Source: Clostridia bacterium
GTDB taxonomy: Bacteria; Bacillota; Clostridia; Christensenellales; Aristaeellaceae
Assembly: GCA_017412715.1 (NCBI GenBank)
Contig: JAFPWU010000010.1
Coordinates: 1-64,000, forward strand
DNA length: 64,000 nt
Direction: 5' to 3'
Shown in pieces: positions 19,110 to 27,639 of the stretch. The notes under the pieces were generated by a model. That model was not told the DNA's origin, did not search any database, and worked only from the letters and a program-made list of their open reading frames with translations. How positions within the stretch are numbered: position 1 is the stretch's first letter; each line of letters begins with the position of its first letter. The translations under genes were made by a program, and so were the position numbers.

Positions 19110-19138
19110 ATTATATGGCATGTTTTTCTCCTTGTCAA
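19110..19138 (-). promoter_or_regulatory. Promoter of the mannan operon
   Basis: A consensus promoter: TTGACA (19133-19138), a 17-base spacer and TATAAT (19110-19115). Such a perfect promoter usually needs a repressor, which fits the palindrome just downstream. Confidence 0.88.
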
Positions 19139-19201
19139 CTGTTTTTTATGTTGTTTCCGGCTGATTTTTTCATATTTTTATCATCCTCTTTCATTGTTCT
19201 C

Positions 19202-19236
19202 AAAAAAATAGGAGGTTTCCCGTCAGGGAACCTCCT
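19202..19236 (-). terminator. Terminator of the LacI-family gene
   Basis: On the minus strand, AGGAGGTTCCC pairs with GGGAAACCTCCT with one bulge, followed by ATTTTTTTG. It isolates the regulator gene from the mannan operon promoter. Confidence 0.8.
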
Positions 19237-19268
19237 GCTTGTAAGTTAACAAATTAGTTTACAAAAGT

Positions 19269-20294
19269 TCAATCCCGCGCCTGCATGCCTGCCGGCCCCT
19301 CCGACTCCCGGTACACCGGATGGCCGCCGATGACGGTGCGTCCAAAGGGTTTCCGCAGGCCGGCGCAGCGGTCCATCAGCAGCTTTACCGCGATATCCGC
19401 CATGGCATCCGTATCCACCCGGAAGGTGCTGATTCCAGGTCCCCGCCCGGTTTCCATTTCAAAATCATCATACCCGGTCACACTGATGTCCTCCGGCACC
19501 CGGTACCCCGCCGCAGTCAGCTGGTCGATCAGTTTTCTGGCCACCAGATCGCAGTTGCAGACAAAGGCCGTCGGCATTTCCTCCGGCAGAAGGATCTCCT
19601 CCTTCAGCACATTATTCACATCCCGGTCCATGAGCACCCAGTCCATCCGCAGCGGCAGGTCATGGCCCAGCAGCGCCCGGCAGAATCCCAGGTACCTGTC
19701 CATGATGGAGCTGGTTGCCCGGTAGTTGCCTACAAACCCGATGCGGGTATGTCCGTTCTTGATCAGATGGGAGGTCAGCCGGTAGGCACCGTATGTGTTA
19801 TCCCCCACCACCGCATCCGCGCTGGCCTGTTCGTCATAATAATCAAGGAATACCATGGGCATTCCCTGGCCGACAATCATCCTGGAATAATCCTTCCGGG
19901 TCTGTCCCATCAGGATGATTCCCTTCACCCGCTGGTTTTCCAGCATCCTGGGCAGGCGCAGTCCGTCCTCGTCCTCCCGTTTTACCAGTTCCAGCATGGC
20001 ATAGTGCCCCGCCTCCGTCAGCTGCTGCACCAGCCGCTTATAAAAATTGGTATAGAAGGAATTGGCATGAAAAAAAGTTTCAGGAATCAGGATGCCGATA
20101 TCCAGGTGACCCGGTGCACCAGTCCCCTGATCCGGCCATTCGTATCCCATCTCCTCCGCAGCCCGCAGGATCTTCTCCCGGACCGCTTCACTCATCCCGG
20201 GCCTGCCGGTCAGCGCTCTGGAAACTGTCACTGCGCTGACTCCCACCGTCTTCCCGATCTCCCGGGTCGTTACCTTTTTCACGCTTTTCTCCAT
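19269..20294 (-). CDS. LacI-family transcriptional regulator of the mannan operon
   Basis: This 341-residue DNA-binding protein has an N-terminal helix-turn-helix (VTTREIGKTVGVSAVTVSRAL, about residues 6-26), a hinge and a periplasmic-binding-protein-like sensor domain. It starts at ATG 20294, although the ribosome site is weak; an upstream extension lacks family similarity. It probably represses the adjacent mannan importer operon and responds to an imported sugar. It has its own promoter (20334-20362) and its own terminator. Confidence 0.9.
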   Translation of the reverse strand: MEKSVKKVTTREIGKTVGVSAVTVSRALTGRPGMSEAVREKILRAAEEMGYEWPDQGTGAPGHLDIGILIPETFFHANSFYTNFYKRLVQQLTEAGHYAMLELVKREDEDGLRLPRMLENQRVKGIILMGQTRKDYSRMIVGQGMPMVFLDYYDEQASADAVVGDNTYGAYRLTSHLIKNGHTRIGFVGNYRATSSIMDRYLGFCRALLGHDLPLRMDWVLMDRDVNNVLKEEILLPEEMPTAFVCNCDLVARKLIDQLTAAGYRVPEDISVTGYDDFEMETGRGPGISTFRVDTDAMADIAVKLLMDRCAGLRKPFGRTVIGGHPVYRESEGPAGMQARD

Positions 20295-20333
20295 CCCATC
20301 CGGCAAATCATCCGGGTTTCCCCGATAAAGGAC

Positions 20334-20362
20334 AAGATAGTCAAAAAGAACGGGATTGTCAA
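20334..20362 (-). promoter_or_regulatory. Promoter of the LacI-family gene
   Basis: The minus strand has TTGACA (20357-20362), a 17-base spacer and TATCTT (20334-20339), 40 bases before the start codon. The rest of the gap up to 20555 shows no further gene. Confidence 0.75.
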
Positions 20363-20555
20363 TCCCCCGCCGCCCTGTGCAATTTCCGTGGTCAGAGCAG
20401 CTTTGATACAAAGAGAAGACCAGGCATGGCCGCTGCAGCGCAGAACGGCGCCCAGCAGCAGGCCTGCAGTCGGGTTCTTATGAGCCGGATCGCAGGCCTT
20501 ATTTTATTTATGACCAGCAGCCGCTTCATTGCGTCCGCTTTTTCCCTGCGGCGGC

Positions 20556-21215
20556 TCAGTGCTGAACCCTGTGCCCGGATGCAGCTTCGAAATGACAGCC
20601 GACAATTCCCAGATCGACCTTAGTATAGGATCCCAGCCCCCTGACCCTGATGAAAGGTTCACCGTCCTTCAGGCTGAACACGAATTTCTGCTGGTTTACT
20701 GCGGTCGGCGCTTTCAGGGCTGCATCGATCCCCTTGCTGAACCATGGCTCCTCTGAACCCGTCTCCACAACATCCTGAACAGTTTTACTCCTTCTCGCCG
20801 TACCCTGTGTCTCTCCATAGCCAAGGGCGATGACCATGCAGAGCGTTTCGCCTGAAGGGATCAGTTCCCTGACTTTTTTCCTGTTGAAGGTCAAAGCAGC
20901 CCAGCAGGTATTCAGGCCTTGCTGCTGCGCGAAGAGCACGATCTTTTCACCGTAATAGCCGCACTGATAATCGAAATCAGCGGTCTTCTTTCCGGACAGA
21001 ACGATATAGTTCTTTACGTTCCTGAAGTGGCCGTAATGAGCCAGCCGGGAATCAAACCCCTCCGGATCATCGTACCGAATAAAGATATTCAGACCTGATT
21101 CCTGATTACACTTCTTCACAAACCATTCCAGCTGCTGCCGGTCTTCCTGGCTGACTGCCTTATCCTGATATGCCCGAACCGAGTGACGCGCGTCGATCGC
21201 TTCCAGAATCGTCAT
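20556..21215 (-). CDS. Nitroreductase-family flavoprotein
   Basis: This 219-residue protein has the FMN-binding nitroreductase pattern: an N-terminal AIDARHSVRAYQDKAVS with the Arg-Ser-x-Arg motif, a central GYYGEKIVLFAQQQGLNTCW and a late KAPTAVNQQKFVF. The family reduces nitro compounds, quinones or other electrophiles with NAD(P)H; the natural substrate is unknown here. It starts at ATG after AGGAGG and is divergent from the esterase gene. Some relatives are annotated as nitroreductase A-like with no known role. Confidence 0.85.
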   Translation of the reverse strand: MTILEAIDARHSVRAYQDKAVSQEDRQQLEWFVKKCNQESGLNIFIRYDDPEGFDSRLAHYGHFRNVKNYIVLSGKKTADFDYQCGYYGEKIVLFAQQQGLNTCWAALTFNRKKVRELIPSGETLCMVIALGYGETQGTARRSKTVQDVVETGSEEPWFSKGIDAALKAPTAVNQQKFVFSLKDGEPFIRVRGLGSYTKVDLGIVGCHFEAASGHRVQH

Positions 21216-21480
21216 GCTGCTGCACCTCCTCAGCGCACAGTATATCAGAGAAACAGCCAGGAGAAAAGGCTATGTCAAAGCCGCCGTAAAACAGCTCCCT
21301 CCGAAACGGAAAGCCAGCCCCGTCACCGCAGGCCCTGCCGCCTGCTCGCCCTGCTTGAAGGCCTCGGTTTTTTGTGATATGCTTGGCGGAGCAGGATCCA
21401 AAGGGGCCAGGCGGATACGTCCCGGCAGAAGCATCCGCAATGCGCCCATAGCTCCCAAAGAGCACAGGAGGAAGACGAAA

Positions 21481-22236
21481 ATGTATATCATGGATGACGG
21501 AATCAGGCTGAATGCGCAGATCGATTTTCCGGAAGGATACCGGGAAGGGACCAGAATCCCCCTGGTCATCGTGATTCACGGATTCACGGGCCACATGGAA
21601 GAAGCCCATATCCGGGCCGCCGCGCGGACCATGAATCAGGTGGGCTGCGCCGCCCTGCGGGTAGATATGTACGGCCACGGTCACAGCGACGGAGAGTTTA
21701 AAAATCATACCCTGTTCAAGTGGATGACCAACGCCCTGACAATCATCGATTATGCCCGAAGCCTGGACTGGGTGTCAGACCTGTACCTGTGCGGACATTC
21801 CCAGGGCGGCATGATGGTGATGCTGGCCGCGGCCATGAAGCATGAAGTAATCCGGGGTCTGATCCCCATGTCTCCAGCCTGGATGATTCCCGAAGGCGCC
21901 CGGAAAGGATTCCTGCTGGGACAGTCATTTGATCCGGATCATATTCCGGAAACCATCTCCGGCTTCGGCGGCATGGAGCTGAAGGGAAACTATGTCCGGG
22001 TGGCCCAGACCGTCCGCGTGGAGGAGGCCATCGACCGGTACGACGGGCCGGTTCTGATCATTCACGGGGACGAGGATGAGGCAGTGCCTGTCAGGTACGG
22101 CATCGAGGCTTCCAGGCGCTACAGGAACGCGGAGCTGGTGCTGATTCCCGGAGATGACCATTGCTATACCCGGCATCTGGATCAGGTAACCGAGGCCCTT
22201 CGGGTCTGGATGACCGCCCGGCTGGCAGAAAACTGA
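21481..22236 (+). CDS. Feruloyl/cinnamoyl esterase, Est1E-like alpha/beta hydrolase
   Basis: This 251-residue hydrolase closely resembles Est1E of Butyrivibrio proteoclasticus, which frees ferulic acid from arabinoxylan. Shared blocks include IDFPEGYREGTRIPLVI, HGFTGHMEEAHI, DMYGHGHSDG and KGNYVRVAQT. The triad is S107 in CGHSQGG, D199 in HGDEDEAVP and H227 in GDDHCY, close to the Est1E numbering. It starts at ATG 21481 after ACAGGAGG. There is no signal peptide, so it would act on imported feruloylated oligosaccharides. It is not in an operon with the xylan genes at 38-48 kb, although the substrates fit. Confidence 0.9.
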   Translation: MYIMDDGIRLNAQIDFPEGYREGTRIPLVIVIHGFTGHMEEAHIRAAARTMNQVGCAALRVDMYGHGHSDGEFKNHTLFKWMTNALTIIDYARSLDWVSDLYLCGHSQGGMMVMLAAAMKHEVIRGLIPMSPAWMIPEGARKGFLLGQSFDPDHIPETISGFGGMELKGNYVRVAQTVRVEEAIDRYDGPVLIIHGDEDEAVPVRYGIEASRRYRNAELVLIPGDDHCYTRHLDQVTEALRVWMTARLAEN

Positions 22237-22310
22237 CGCCGATGCCGTGTTTCGGATAAAACCTGCTGCGGATTCATCCTCAGCAGCTGATTCCGCTCCC
22301 CGTATCCCCG

Positions 22311-22336
22311 CATCAAAAAATCTCCGGATAAGTCCG
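22311..22336 (-). terminator. Possible terminator facing left
   Basis: CTCCGG and CCGGAG pair, and on the minus strand a run of T follows. No leftward gene ends directly before it, so its use is uncertain; the preceding esterase reads rightward and has no T run after this stem. Confidence 0.35.
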
Positions 22337-22353
22337 GAGCATGAGAGGACATT

Positions 22354-23046
22354 ATGCGCATCTTTTTTGTTCGGCATGGAGAACCGGATTATGCCCGGGA
22401 CTGCCTGACCCCCAGGGGACATGAACAGGCCGCGGCCGCAGCCCGCAGGCTGGCGCCGGAAGGAATCGAAGAAATATATGCCTCGCCCATGGGCCGTGCC
22501 CGGCAGACGGCCGAGCATACAGCGAAGCTGCTGAACCTGCCGGTGGTCACCCTGGACTACATGCACGAAATTACCTGGGGCGGGCCCGGGATTCCGGAGG
22601 ACGGTCATCCCTGGACGCTCAGCGAACGGATGGTTAACGAGGAGGGCTTCGACTGCTGCGTCCAGGACTGGCGGAAGCATCCGTACTTTCAGCAGAACGC
22701 CGCCACAGCCTGCTTCGACCGGATCGCCCGGGAATTCGACCAGTTTATGGCAGCCCAGGGTTATTTCCGGGAAGGCATCCGGTATCGGTGCACTGCCGGA
22801 AGGCCTAAAAACATCGCGCTGTTCAGTCACGGAGGTTCCGGCGGCTGCGCGCTGGCCCATCTGCTGGCCCTGCCGATGCCCTATGTCATGACTTATCTTC
22901 CCTACGAGTTCTCATCCGTGATTGTCCTGGAGTTTCCCGTTGTGCAGGGATCCCTGGTTCATCCCCGGATCGAACTGTTTAATGACATTGCTCACACCCG
23001 GGAAATCGGCAGCGGGCTGATTATTCAGCAGACGCAGGATACATAG
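22354..23046 (+). CDS. Histidine phosphatase (phosphoglycerate mutase-like) family protein
   Basis: This 230-residue protein opens with FFVRHGEPDY, the RHG motif carrying the phosphorylated histidine. It continues with YASPMGRARQTAEHTAKLL and a late FSHGGSGGCALAH with the second active-site His. The family includes cofactor-dependent mutases and phosphatases of small molecules; a phosphatase is more likely given the insert between residues 70 and 140. It starts at ATG after GAGAGGA, and a perfect terminator follows at once. Confidence 0.85.
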   Translation: MRIFFVRHGEPDYARDCLTPRGHEQAAAAARRLAPEGIEEIYASPMGRARQTAEHTAKLLNLPVVTLDYMHEITWGGPGIPEDGHPWTLSERMVNEEGFDCCVQDWRKHPYFQQNAATACFDRIAREFDQFMAAQGYFREGIRYRCTAGRPKNIALFSHGGSGGCALAHLLALPMPYVMTYLPYEFSSVIVLEFPVVQGSLVHPRIELFNDIAHTREIGSGLIIQQTQDT

Positions 23047-23086
23047 CATGAAAAAAGCAGCACGGAATCCGGCTGCTTTTTTCATG
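23047..23086. terminator. Bidirectional terminator
   Basis: A perfect 15-bp stem (CATGAAAAAAGCAGC with GCTGCTTTTTTCATG) overlaps the end of the phosphatase gene and also faces the leftward small gene at 23105. Confidence 0.9.
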
Positions 23087-23104
23087 CCCCCGCTTCCGGA
23101 CAGG

Positions 23105-23245
23105 TCAGGCGATTCTCATCTCATCCAGCGTATAGCGGATCACTTCATCCAGAGAATCATCCTCATCCTTTGCAGCGGTCAGATTCGACAGCCAGGGATG
23201 GGATTCTTCCCAAGAAACCTGTGTTTCCTTCGTTTCCTCATTCAT
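23105..23245 (-). CDS. Small acidic protein, unknown function
   Basis: A possible 46-residue protein starting at ATG after GAGAGG at a 10-base spacing. It is rich in Glu and Asp (EETKETQVSWEESHPWLSN, then DEDDSLDEVIRYTLDEM), and a terminator follows 20 bases later. It lies about 110 bases past the stop of the ABC ATPase gene, so it may be a late gene of the cobalamin-transport operon. I do not recognise it; it could also be spurious, although the ribosome site and terminator argue for it. Confidence 0.5.
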   Translation of the reverse strand: MNEETKETQVSWEESHPWLSNLTAAKDEDDSLDEVIRYTLDEMRIA

Positions 23246-23352
23246 GGCACGTTTACCTCTCAGATTTTTCAAAACCGCTACCGATTGTAGCCCGGATTGG
23301 AAAAAAACACAATATCTCTTCTGGTTCTTTTTCTGGTTTTTTCTCCCAGCCG

Positions 23353-24108
23353 TCAGTTCCACTGGGCCAGCATCTCCTGCATCCAGGCATATACGTCCAT
23401 TTCATAAACCTGGTTCAGGTGATCCGGCGTCATCACGTCTCCGATCTCTCCCCGGGATATACACTTTCCGTGATTCATCAGCATCGCGTGCGTGCCATAG
23501 CGCCGGGCCAGACTCAGATCATGCACTACGGAAAGTACAGCCCGTCCCGGTTCCTTCAGCCATGTCTGAATCAGCGAAAACAGGTGCTGCTGATACTTCA
23601 GATCCAGATGATTGGCCGGCTCGTCTAGGATCAGCACCCTGGGATCCTGTGCGAACACCTGAGCCAGAAAGACCCGCTGGGTCTCGCCCCCGGAGAGCGT
23701 CAGCATGCTGGCGCGCCGCAGTTCCGTCAGGCCGGTCATGGCCAGCGCCCGCTCCACCTGCTCCCTGCCCTCGCCGCTCCCGCCGGACAGAAAGCCCGCC
23801 CTGTAGGCGTACCTCCCCAATCCTACAATCTCCTCCACCGTATAGGCGTACCCAACGGTATTTCTCTGGGACAGCACGCCGATGCGCCTGGCCAGCTGGG
23901 CCGGCTTCAGCCTTCGGATATCCTGCCCTTCCCATTCAATGAGGCCGGTACATGGCACGCCCCCCGCGATCGCCTCAATCAGCGTGGATTTTCCGGCCCC
24001 GTTCGGGCCCGCCAGCATCAGCCACTGGCCCGCTTCCAGCCGAAAGGATACATCATCCACCGCCCGCAGATCTCCATAGCGCACCGTCACATGATTTCCC
24101 GCCAGCAT
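23353..24108 (-). CDS. btuD: ABC transporter ATP-binding protein, BtuD/FecE type
   Basis: This 251-residue ATPase powers the importer encoded just upstream. Walker A is GPNGAGKST (residues 34-42), the signature is LSGGETQR, Walker B is VLILDEPANHLDL and the switch His is in VVHDLSLARR. It follows the permease gene by 6 bases. By sequence it could serve siderophore, haem or cobalamin uptake; the cobalamin riboswitch in front of the operon points to cobalamin, which is why I use the btu name. Confidence 0.85.
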   Translation of the reverse strand: MLAGNHVTVRYGDLRAVDDVSFRLEAGQWLMLAGPNGAGKSTLIEAIAGGVPCTGLIEWEGQDIRRLKPAQLARRIGVLSQRNTVGYAYTVEEIVGLGRYAYRAGFLSGGSGEGREQVERALAMTGLTELRRASMLTLSGGETQRVFLAQVFAQDPRVLILDEPANHLDLKYQQHLFSLIQTWLKEPGRAVLSVVHDLSLARRYGTHAMLMNHGKCISRGEIGDVMTPDHLNQVYEMDVYAWMQEMLAQWN

Positions 24109-24114
24109 CCGCGT

Positions 24115-25158
24115 TTACCCCGCTTTCCTGGTCCGATAGAATATGATCACGAAGGCCACAGCTCCCACCAAAGAGGTCACTACGCCGATGGGCAGCTCGA
24201 CCGGGCTGAGCAGGGTGCGGGCCGTCAGATCCGCCCACAGCAGGAAGATGGCGCCGGCGAACAGGGAGGCAGGCAGCAGACGGCTGTGATTGGGCCCTAC
24301 CAGCATCCGGGCGATGTGAGGCATCACCAGTCCCACAAAGCTGACCGTACCCGAGATGGACACGCAGACGCCAATCAGAACGGAAACCGTAACCAGGATG
24401 CTCATTTTCACCTTTTTTACATTTACCCCGATATGCCGCGCGTTCTCCTCTCCCACCGCAAAGGCATTCAGCTCCGGCGCAAAGCGGAGAATGACTCCTC
24501 CGCAAACCGCGAGCGCCGCGCAGAGGATCCCGGCCTGATCGTAATTTACCCCCGAGAAGGAACCCAGTGTCCAGAAATTCAGGGAGCGGGTATGATCGCT
24601 GGCGAAGGTAATGATCAGGGAAATGACGGAAGAAATGAACATGGTGAAGATGACTCCGATAAGTATGATGCTGCTGGTAGCCAGGGAACGATCCAGGGCG
24701 TATGCCAGGGACAGAATCATCACCAGGGATCCGAAAGCAAAGGCCATGGCCGTCACCATGATGCCCCCGTAACCTGAACCGGGCAGGGTGAAGCCCGCGG
24801 CCATGGCGATCACCGCCCCCAGCGCCGCGCCGGAGGAAACCCCCATGGTGGATCCGTCCGCCAGCGGATTTCGCAGCAGTCCCTGCATGGCCGCCCCGCA
24901 GAGGGAAAGCGCCGCCCCGGACAGCGCCACGCACAGCACCCGGGGCAGCCGAACATTCAGAATGATATTCTTCGCGATGTTCTGCGGAATGGGCAGCCCC
25001 CACAGCGCATTCCAGACTGCGGTCACGGTATCCGAAAAGGGAATTTGCACGCTGCCCACACACACGCACAGAATCATGGACAGCAGCAAGGCCGCCGCCA
25101 GCATCGCATAGGTCAGCGGAGTAAATCGCTCCCTCTTCAGAGCGCGGGCTTCATTCAT
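24115..25158 (-). CDS. btuC: FecCD-family permease, probably cobalamin (BtuC)
   Basis: This 347-residue protein has about ten hydrophobic segments and the family motifs RLPRVLCVALSGAALSLCGAAMQGLLRNPLADGSTMGVSSGA and SGTVSFVGLVMPHIARMLVGPNHSRLLPAS. It forms the membrane pore for a corrinoid or siderophore. ATG 25158 with GAGGTG just upstream is preferred over ATG 25182, which has no ribosome site. The binding-protein gene lies 160 bases upstream, across a stable hairpin. Confidence 0.87.
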   Translation of the reverse strand: MNEARALKRERFTPLTYAMLAAALLLSMILCVCVGSVQIPFSDTVTAVWNALWGLPIPQNIAKNIILNVRLPRVLCVALSGAALSLCGAAMQGLLRNPLADGSTMGVSSGAALGAVIAMAAGFTLPGSGYGGIMVTAMAFAFGSLVMILSLAYALDRSLATSSIILIGVIFTMFISSVISLIITFASDHTRSLNFWTLGSFSGVNYDQAGILCAALAVCGGVILRFAPELNAFAVGEENARHIGVNVKKVKMSILVTVSVLIGVCVSISGTVSFVGLVMPHIARMLVGPNHSRLLPASLFAGAIFLLWADLTARTLLSPVELPIGVVTSLVGAVAFVIIFYRTRKAG

Positions 25159-25221
25159 GTGCACCTCGCAATCATCCGTCATCAGATTGATTTCTCAGAA
25201 AAAATGGATGGACGCCTTTGG

Positions 25222-25256
25222 GGCGGCCCCCGCCCGGTCCGGGGGCGGGAACCGCC
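25222..25256 (-). other. Stable G+C hairpin between binding-protein and permease genes
   Basis: CCCGCC and GGCGGG pair inside outer GGCGG/CCGCC pairs. No T tract follows. It occupies the gap after the binding-protein gene and may protect its message or reduce expression of the genes behind it. Confidence 0.5.
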
Positions 25257-25322
25257 GGAATAAGGGAAATCTGCTTTTCCGAATATCAGAAGCGATTCAG
25301 AAAAGGGCCTTTCCCCATAGCA

Positions 25323-26246
25323 TCAGGCGGCAGGAACCGCCTCTTCCTCGGTTCCGTTCAGGAAATGATACAGCTCAACGGCCGCGTCCTTCAGCCGGGG
25401 GCCGGGACGGGAAAGCGCGTTGGAGTCGGAAGCGTTGAACACCTGCCCCTCCCGGATCGCCTTCATATCCTGCCAGCCTTCCCGGCTCAGGATCTCTTCC
25501 ACCGGAGTGGGTCCTTCCCCGTAGTACATGCTGATGGTCACAATATAGTCAGGGTCGCGGGAGATCACCTGCTCCTCGCTGACAGCCGCCCAGTCATTTA
25601 CATCCGCGAAGGCGTTGGTCAGGCCGCAGATGGAGGCCAGCTCGTCCATAAAGGTGCCGCTGCCGGCGGTCCAGAGACCCCATTGAAGGGGAGACACTTC
25701 GAAGTACACCGTCCTGCCCTCGTCCGCGGAGGCCGCCCTGATCTCTTCAAAGGTGGACTGCATGTCGGCCACCACGGCCTCTGCATTTTCATCCTTGCCC
25801 ATCAGATGGCCCATCATGCGGATGGCATAATACACGCCCTCAATATCGGTTGCGCTGCTGACCACCACTTTGACGCCATTCTCCTCCAGCTGCCGCACCT
25901 GCTCTTCGCTCTGCGCCATGTCATTCATGAAAACGACCTGGGGATTCAGCGCCAGAATTTCCTCAATGTTTGTATCCGCTCCGGACTGCACCACGGGCAG
26001 GCTGGTAATGGAAGCCGGATAATCGCAGTACTGGCCAATTCCCACCAATGCATCCTCGCAGCCGATGGCGCAAAGGATTTCACAGTCCGAGGGCTGCAGC
26101 GCCACCACGCGGACGGCCGGTTCGGTCAGGATGATTTCCCGGCCGTGCATATCGGTAACCATGATGCCGGCATCCTCCGCCAGGGCAGTCAGACAGCCGG
26201 TCATCATCATGGCTGCCAGGAACAGGGAAACGATTTTCTTGGACAT
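25323..26246 (-). CDS. btuF: ABC transporter substrate-binding protein, probably cobalamin (BtuF-like)
   Basis: This 307-residue exported protein belongs to the BtuF/FhuD class of helical-backbone binding proteins. It has a signal peptide (MSKKIVSLFLAAMMMTGCL, then TALA). MTGC could be a lipobox, the only one among the four binding proteins here. Class motifs are RVVALQPSDCEILCAIGCEDALVGI and EEILALNPQVVF. ATG 26246 follows GAGGAGGG. A cobalamin aptamer and terminator precede the gene, so corrinoid is the most likely ligand. Confidence 0.85.
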   Translation of the reverse strand: MSKKIVSLFLAAMMMTGCLTALAEDAGIMVTDMHGREIILTEPAVRVVALQPSDCEILCAIGCEDALVGIGQYCDYPASITSLPVVQSGADTNIEEILALNPQVVFMNDMAQSEEQVRQLEENGVKVVVSSATDIEGVYYAIRMMGHLMGKDENAEAVVADMQSTFEEIRAASADEGRTVYFEVSPLQWGLWTAGSGTFMDELASICGLTNAFADVNDWAAVSEEQVISRDPDYIVTISMYYGEGPTPVEEILSREGWQDMKAIREGQVFNASDSNALSRPGPRLKDAAVELYHFLNGTEEEAVPAA

Positions 26247-26300
26247 TCTTTGTCCCTCCTCATATTTGATCAAATGAATCAGCGAGAGGAGCCTTTCTGA

Positions 26301-26328
26301 TAAAAAAAGCATTCCTCCCTGAGGAACA
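26301..26328 (-). terminator. Riboswitch-controlled intrinsic terminator
   Basis: On the minus strand, TTCCTC, a 3-base loop and GAGGAA are followed by TGCTTTTTTT. It lies between the cobalamin aptamer and the BtuF-like gene. A nearby stem (CCTGCG/CGCAGG at 26336-26355) may take part in the switch. Confidence 0.85.
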
Positions 26329-26395
26329 CTAACCGAACCTGCGGCATCAGCGCAGGCCCAATAGCATATCCCACCCCCAGGGGATTGATCAATTC

Positions 26396-26577
26396 ACGGT
26401 GTAAACAAGTCTCCCGGCTTGGCCTCATCCTACTTGCGCACCTTCCCGCTTTCGCAGTGGCTTCTTTCGCGCGTTCGTCCGCTTCACGGTTACTGGGATA
26501 GCCCGGAACTTTCATCCGTATTCCTATGGCGCGCCCCCTCCGGAGCGCGCCGCGCATCGCTGCGCAGATACACCGGC
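26396..26577 (-). promoter_or_regulatory. Cobalamin riboswitch aptamer
   Basis: The leftward transcript shows the cobalamin aptamer pattern in order: a closing CGGTGTA strand (26569-26575), ATAGGAATACGGATGAAAGT, CCGGGCTATCCC, CCGTGAAGCGGAC, GCCACTG, GCGGGAAGG, then GATGAGGCC with a B12 box (AGCCGGGAGACTTG, about 26408-26421), and TACACCG (26397-26403) pairing back. Together with the terminator at 26301-26328 it should stop the transporter operon when adenosylcobalamin or a relative is plentiful. The other parts of the 508-base gap (26247-26754) show no gene. Confidence 0.9.
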
Positions 26578-26754
26578 TATTCATTTGTCGCGTTCATTAT
26601 AAAGCCGGGGCTGGAGCGCGTCAATTTGTTTTTCCCGACGGGGTTGCATGCGGCGGGAAGAGAAGATAAGATGAACGGGAACCCGGCGCCATCACTGCGG
26701 CGGACGGGACAGACCCCGGCGTAATCAGAGCGTAAAGGAAAGGCGATTGAGAGA

Positions 26755-27621
26755 ATGAATATGAAGACCGCTTTAGTCATGGAAGGCGGAGCCATGCGGG
26801 GAATGTTCACCTGCGGAGTGATCGATGTGCTCATGCGGCAGGGGATTGCTTTTGACGGCGCTGCAGGCATCTCCGCAGGAGCTGTCTTTGGCTGCAATTT
26901 CAAGTCGCGCCAGATTGGCCGGCCCATCCGTTATAACAGGCAGTATTGCGGAGATCCCCGCTACTGCAGCATCCGCTCTCTGATCAAAACAGGGGATCTG
27001 TACGGAGCGGATTTCTGCTACCGGGAACTGCCGGACAGGCTTGACCCGTTTGACCGCGATGCCTTCAGGGACAATCCGCTTCGCTTTTTTGTCGGAGCGA
27101 CGGATGTGCGCACCGGCAGATGCGTATACCATGAATGTACGGACGGCGGCGAGGAGGATATGAAGTGGTTTCAGGCCTCTGCCTCCATGCCGATGGTTTC
27201 ACGGCCCGTTTCTGTCAGCGGGCTTCTGCTGCTGGACGGCGGAATCACGGACGCTGTGCCTTTTGCCTATATGAAAGGGCTGGGTTACGGCCGCCAGGTC
27301 ATCGTGCTGACGCAGCCGAAGGGATACAGGAAACAGCCTGCCCGTTTCGTACCGATTCTTCGGACAGCGCTGCGAAAATACCCGGCCGTCGCCGAGGCCA
27401 TGGTTCACCGCCATGAGATGTATAATCTCCAGATGGATGAAATTGATCAGATGGAGGCCTCAGGCCAGGCCCTGGTCATACGGCCCCCGGAATCGCTGAA
27501 GATCGGACATACGGAAAAGAATCCGGATGAACTGGAACGGGTATATCAGATCGGGATCGGCGCGGGGAGGCTCCGCCTTCAGGAGATTCAGAACTATCTG
27601 CGGGGAGAGCGCACTGCATAA
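26755..27621 (+). CDS. Patatin-like phospholipase
   Basis: This 288-residue protein has the patatin Ser-Asp dyad: an oxyanion region EGGAMRGMF near residue 10, the nucleophile S40 in GISAGAVFG and D161 in DGGITDAVP. The family hydrolyses acyl esters of membrane lipids. No signal peptide is seen, so it would act from the cytoplasm. Two starts (26755 and 26761) are close together, and AAAGGAAAGG lies upstream. It converges on the Tet(M)-like gene with an 18-base gap. Confidence 0.88.
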   Translation: MNMKTALVMEGGAMRGMFTCGVIDVLMRQGIAFDGAAGISAGAVFGCNFKSRQIGRPIRYNRQYCGDPRYCSIRSLIKTGDLYGADFCYRELPDRLDPFDRDAFRDNPLRFFVGATDVRTGRCVYHECTDGGEEDMKWFQASASMPMVSRPVSVSGLLLLDGGITDAVPFAYMKGLGYGRQVIVLTQPKGYRKQPARFVPILRTALRKYPAVAEAMVHRHEMYNLQMDEIDQMEASGQALVIRPPESLKIGHTEKNPDELERVYQIGIGAGRLRLQEIQNYLRGERTA

Positions 27622-27639
27622 GGCGAACCGGATCGGGAA

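Noticed and set aside
22237-22353. Possible small RNA between esterase and phosphatase genes
   Set aside because: There are short stems, but no promoter and no rightward T run to define a transcript.
26279-26584. Leftward 101-codon frame in front of the BtuF-like gene
   Set aside because: The stretch folds as a cobalamin aptamer and terminator; the frame has no ribosome site.
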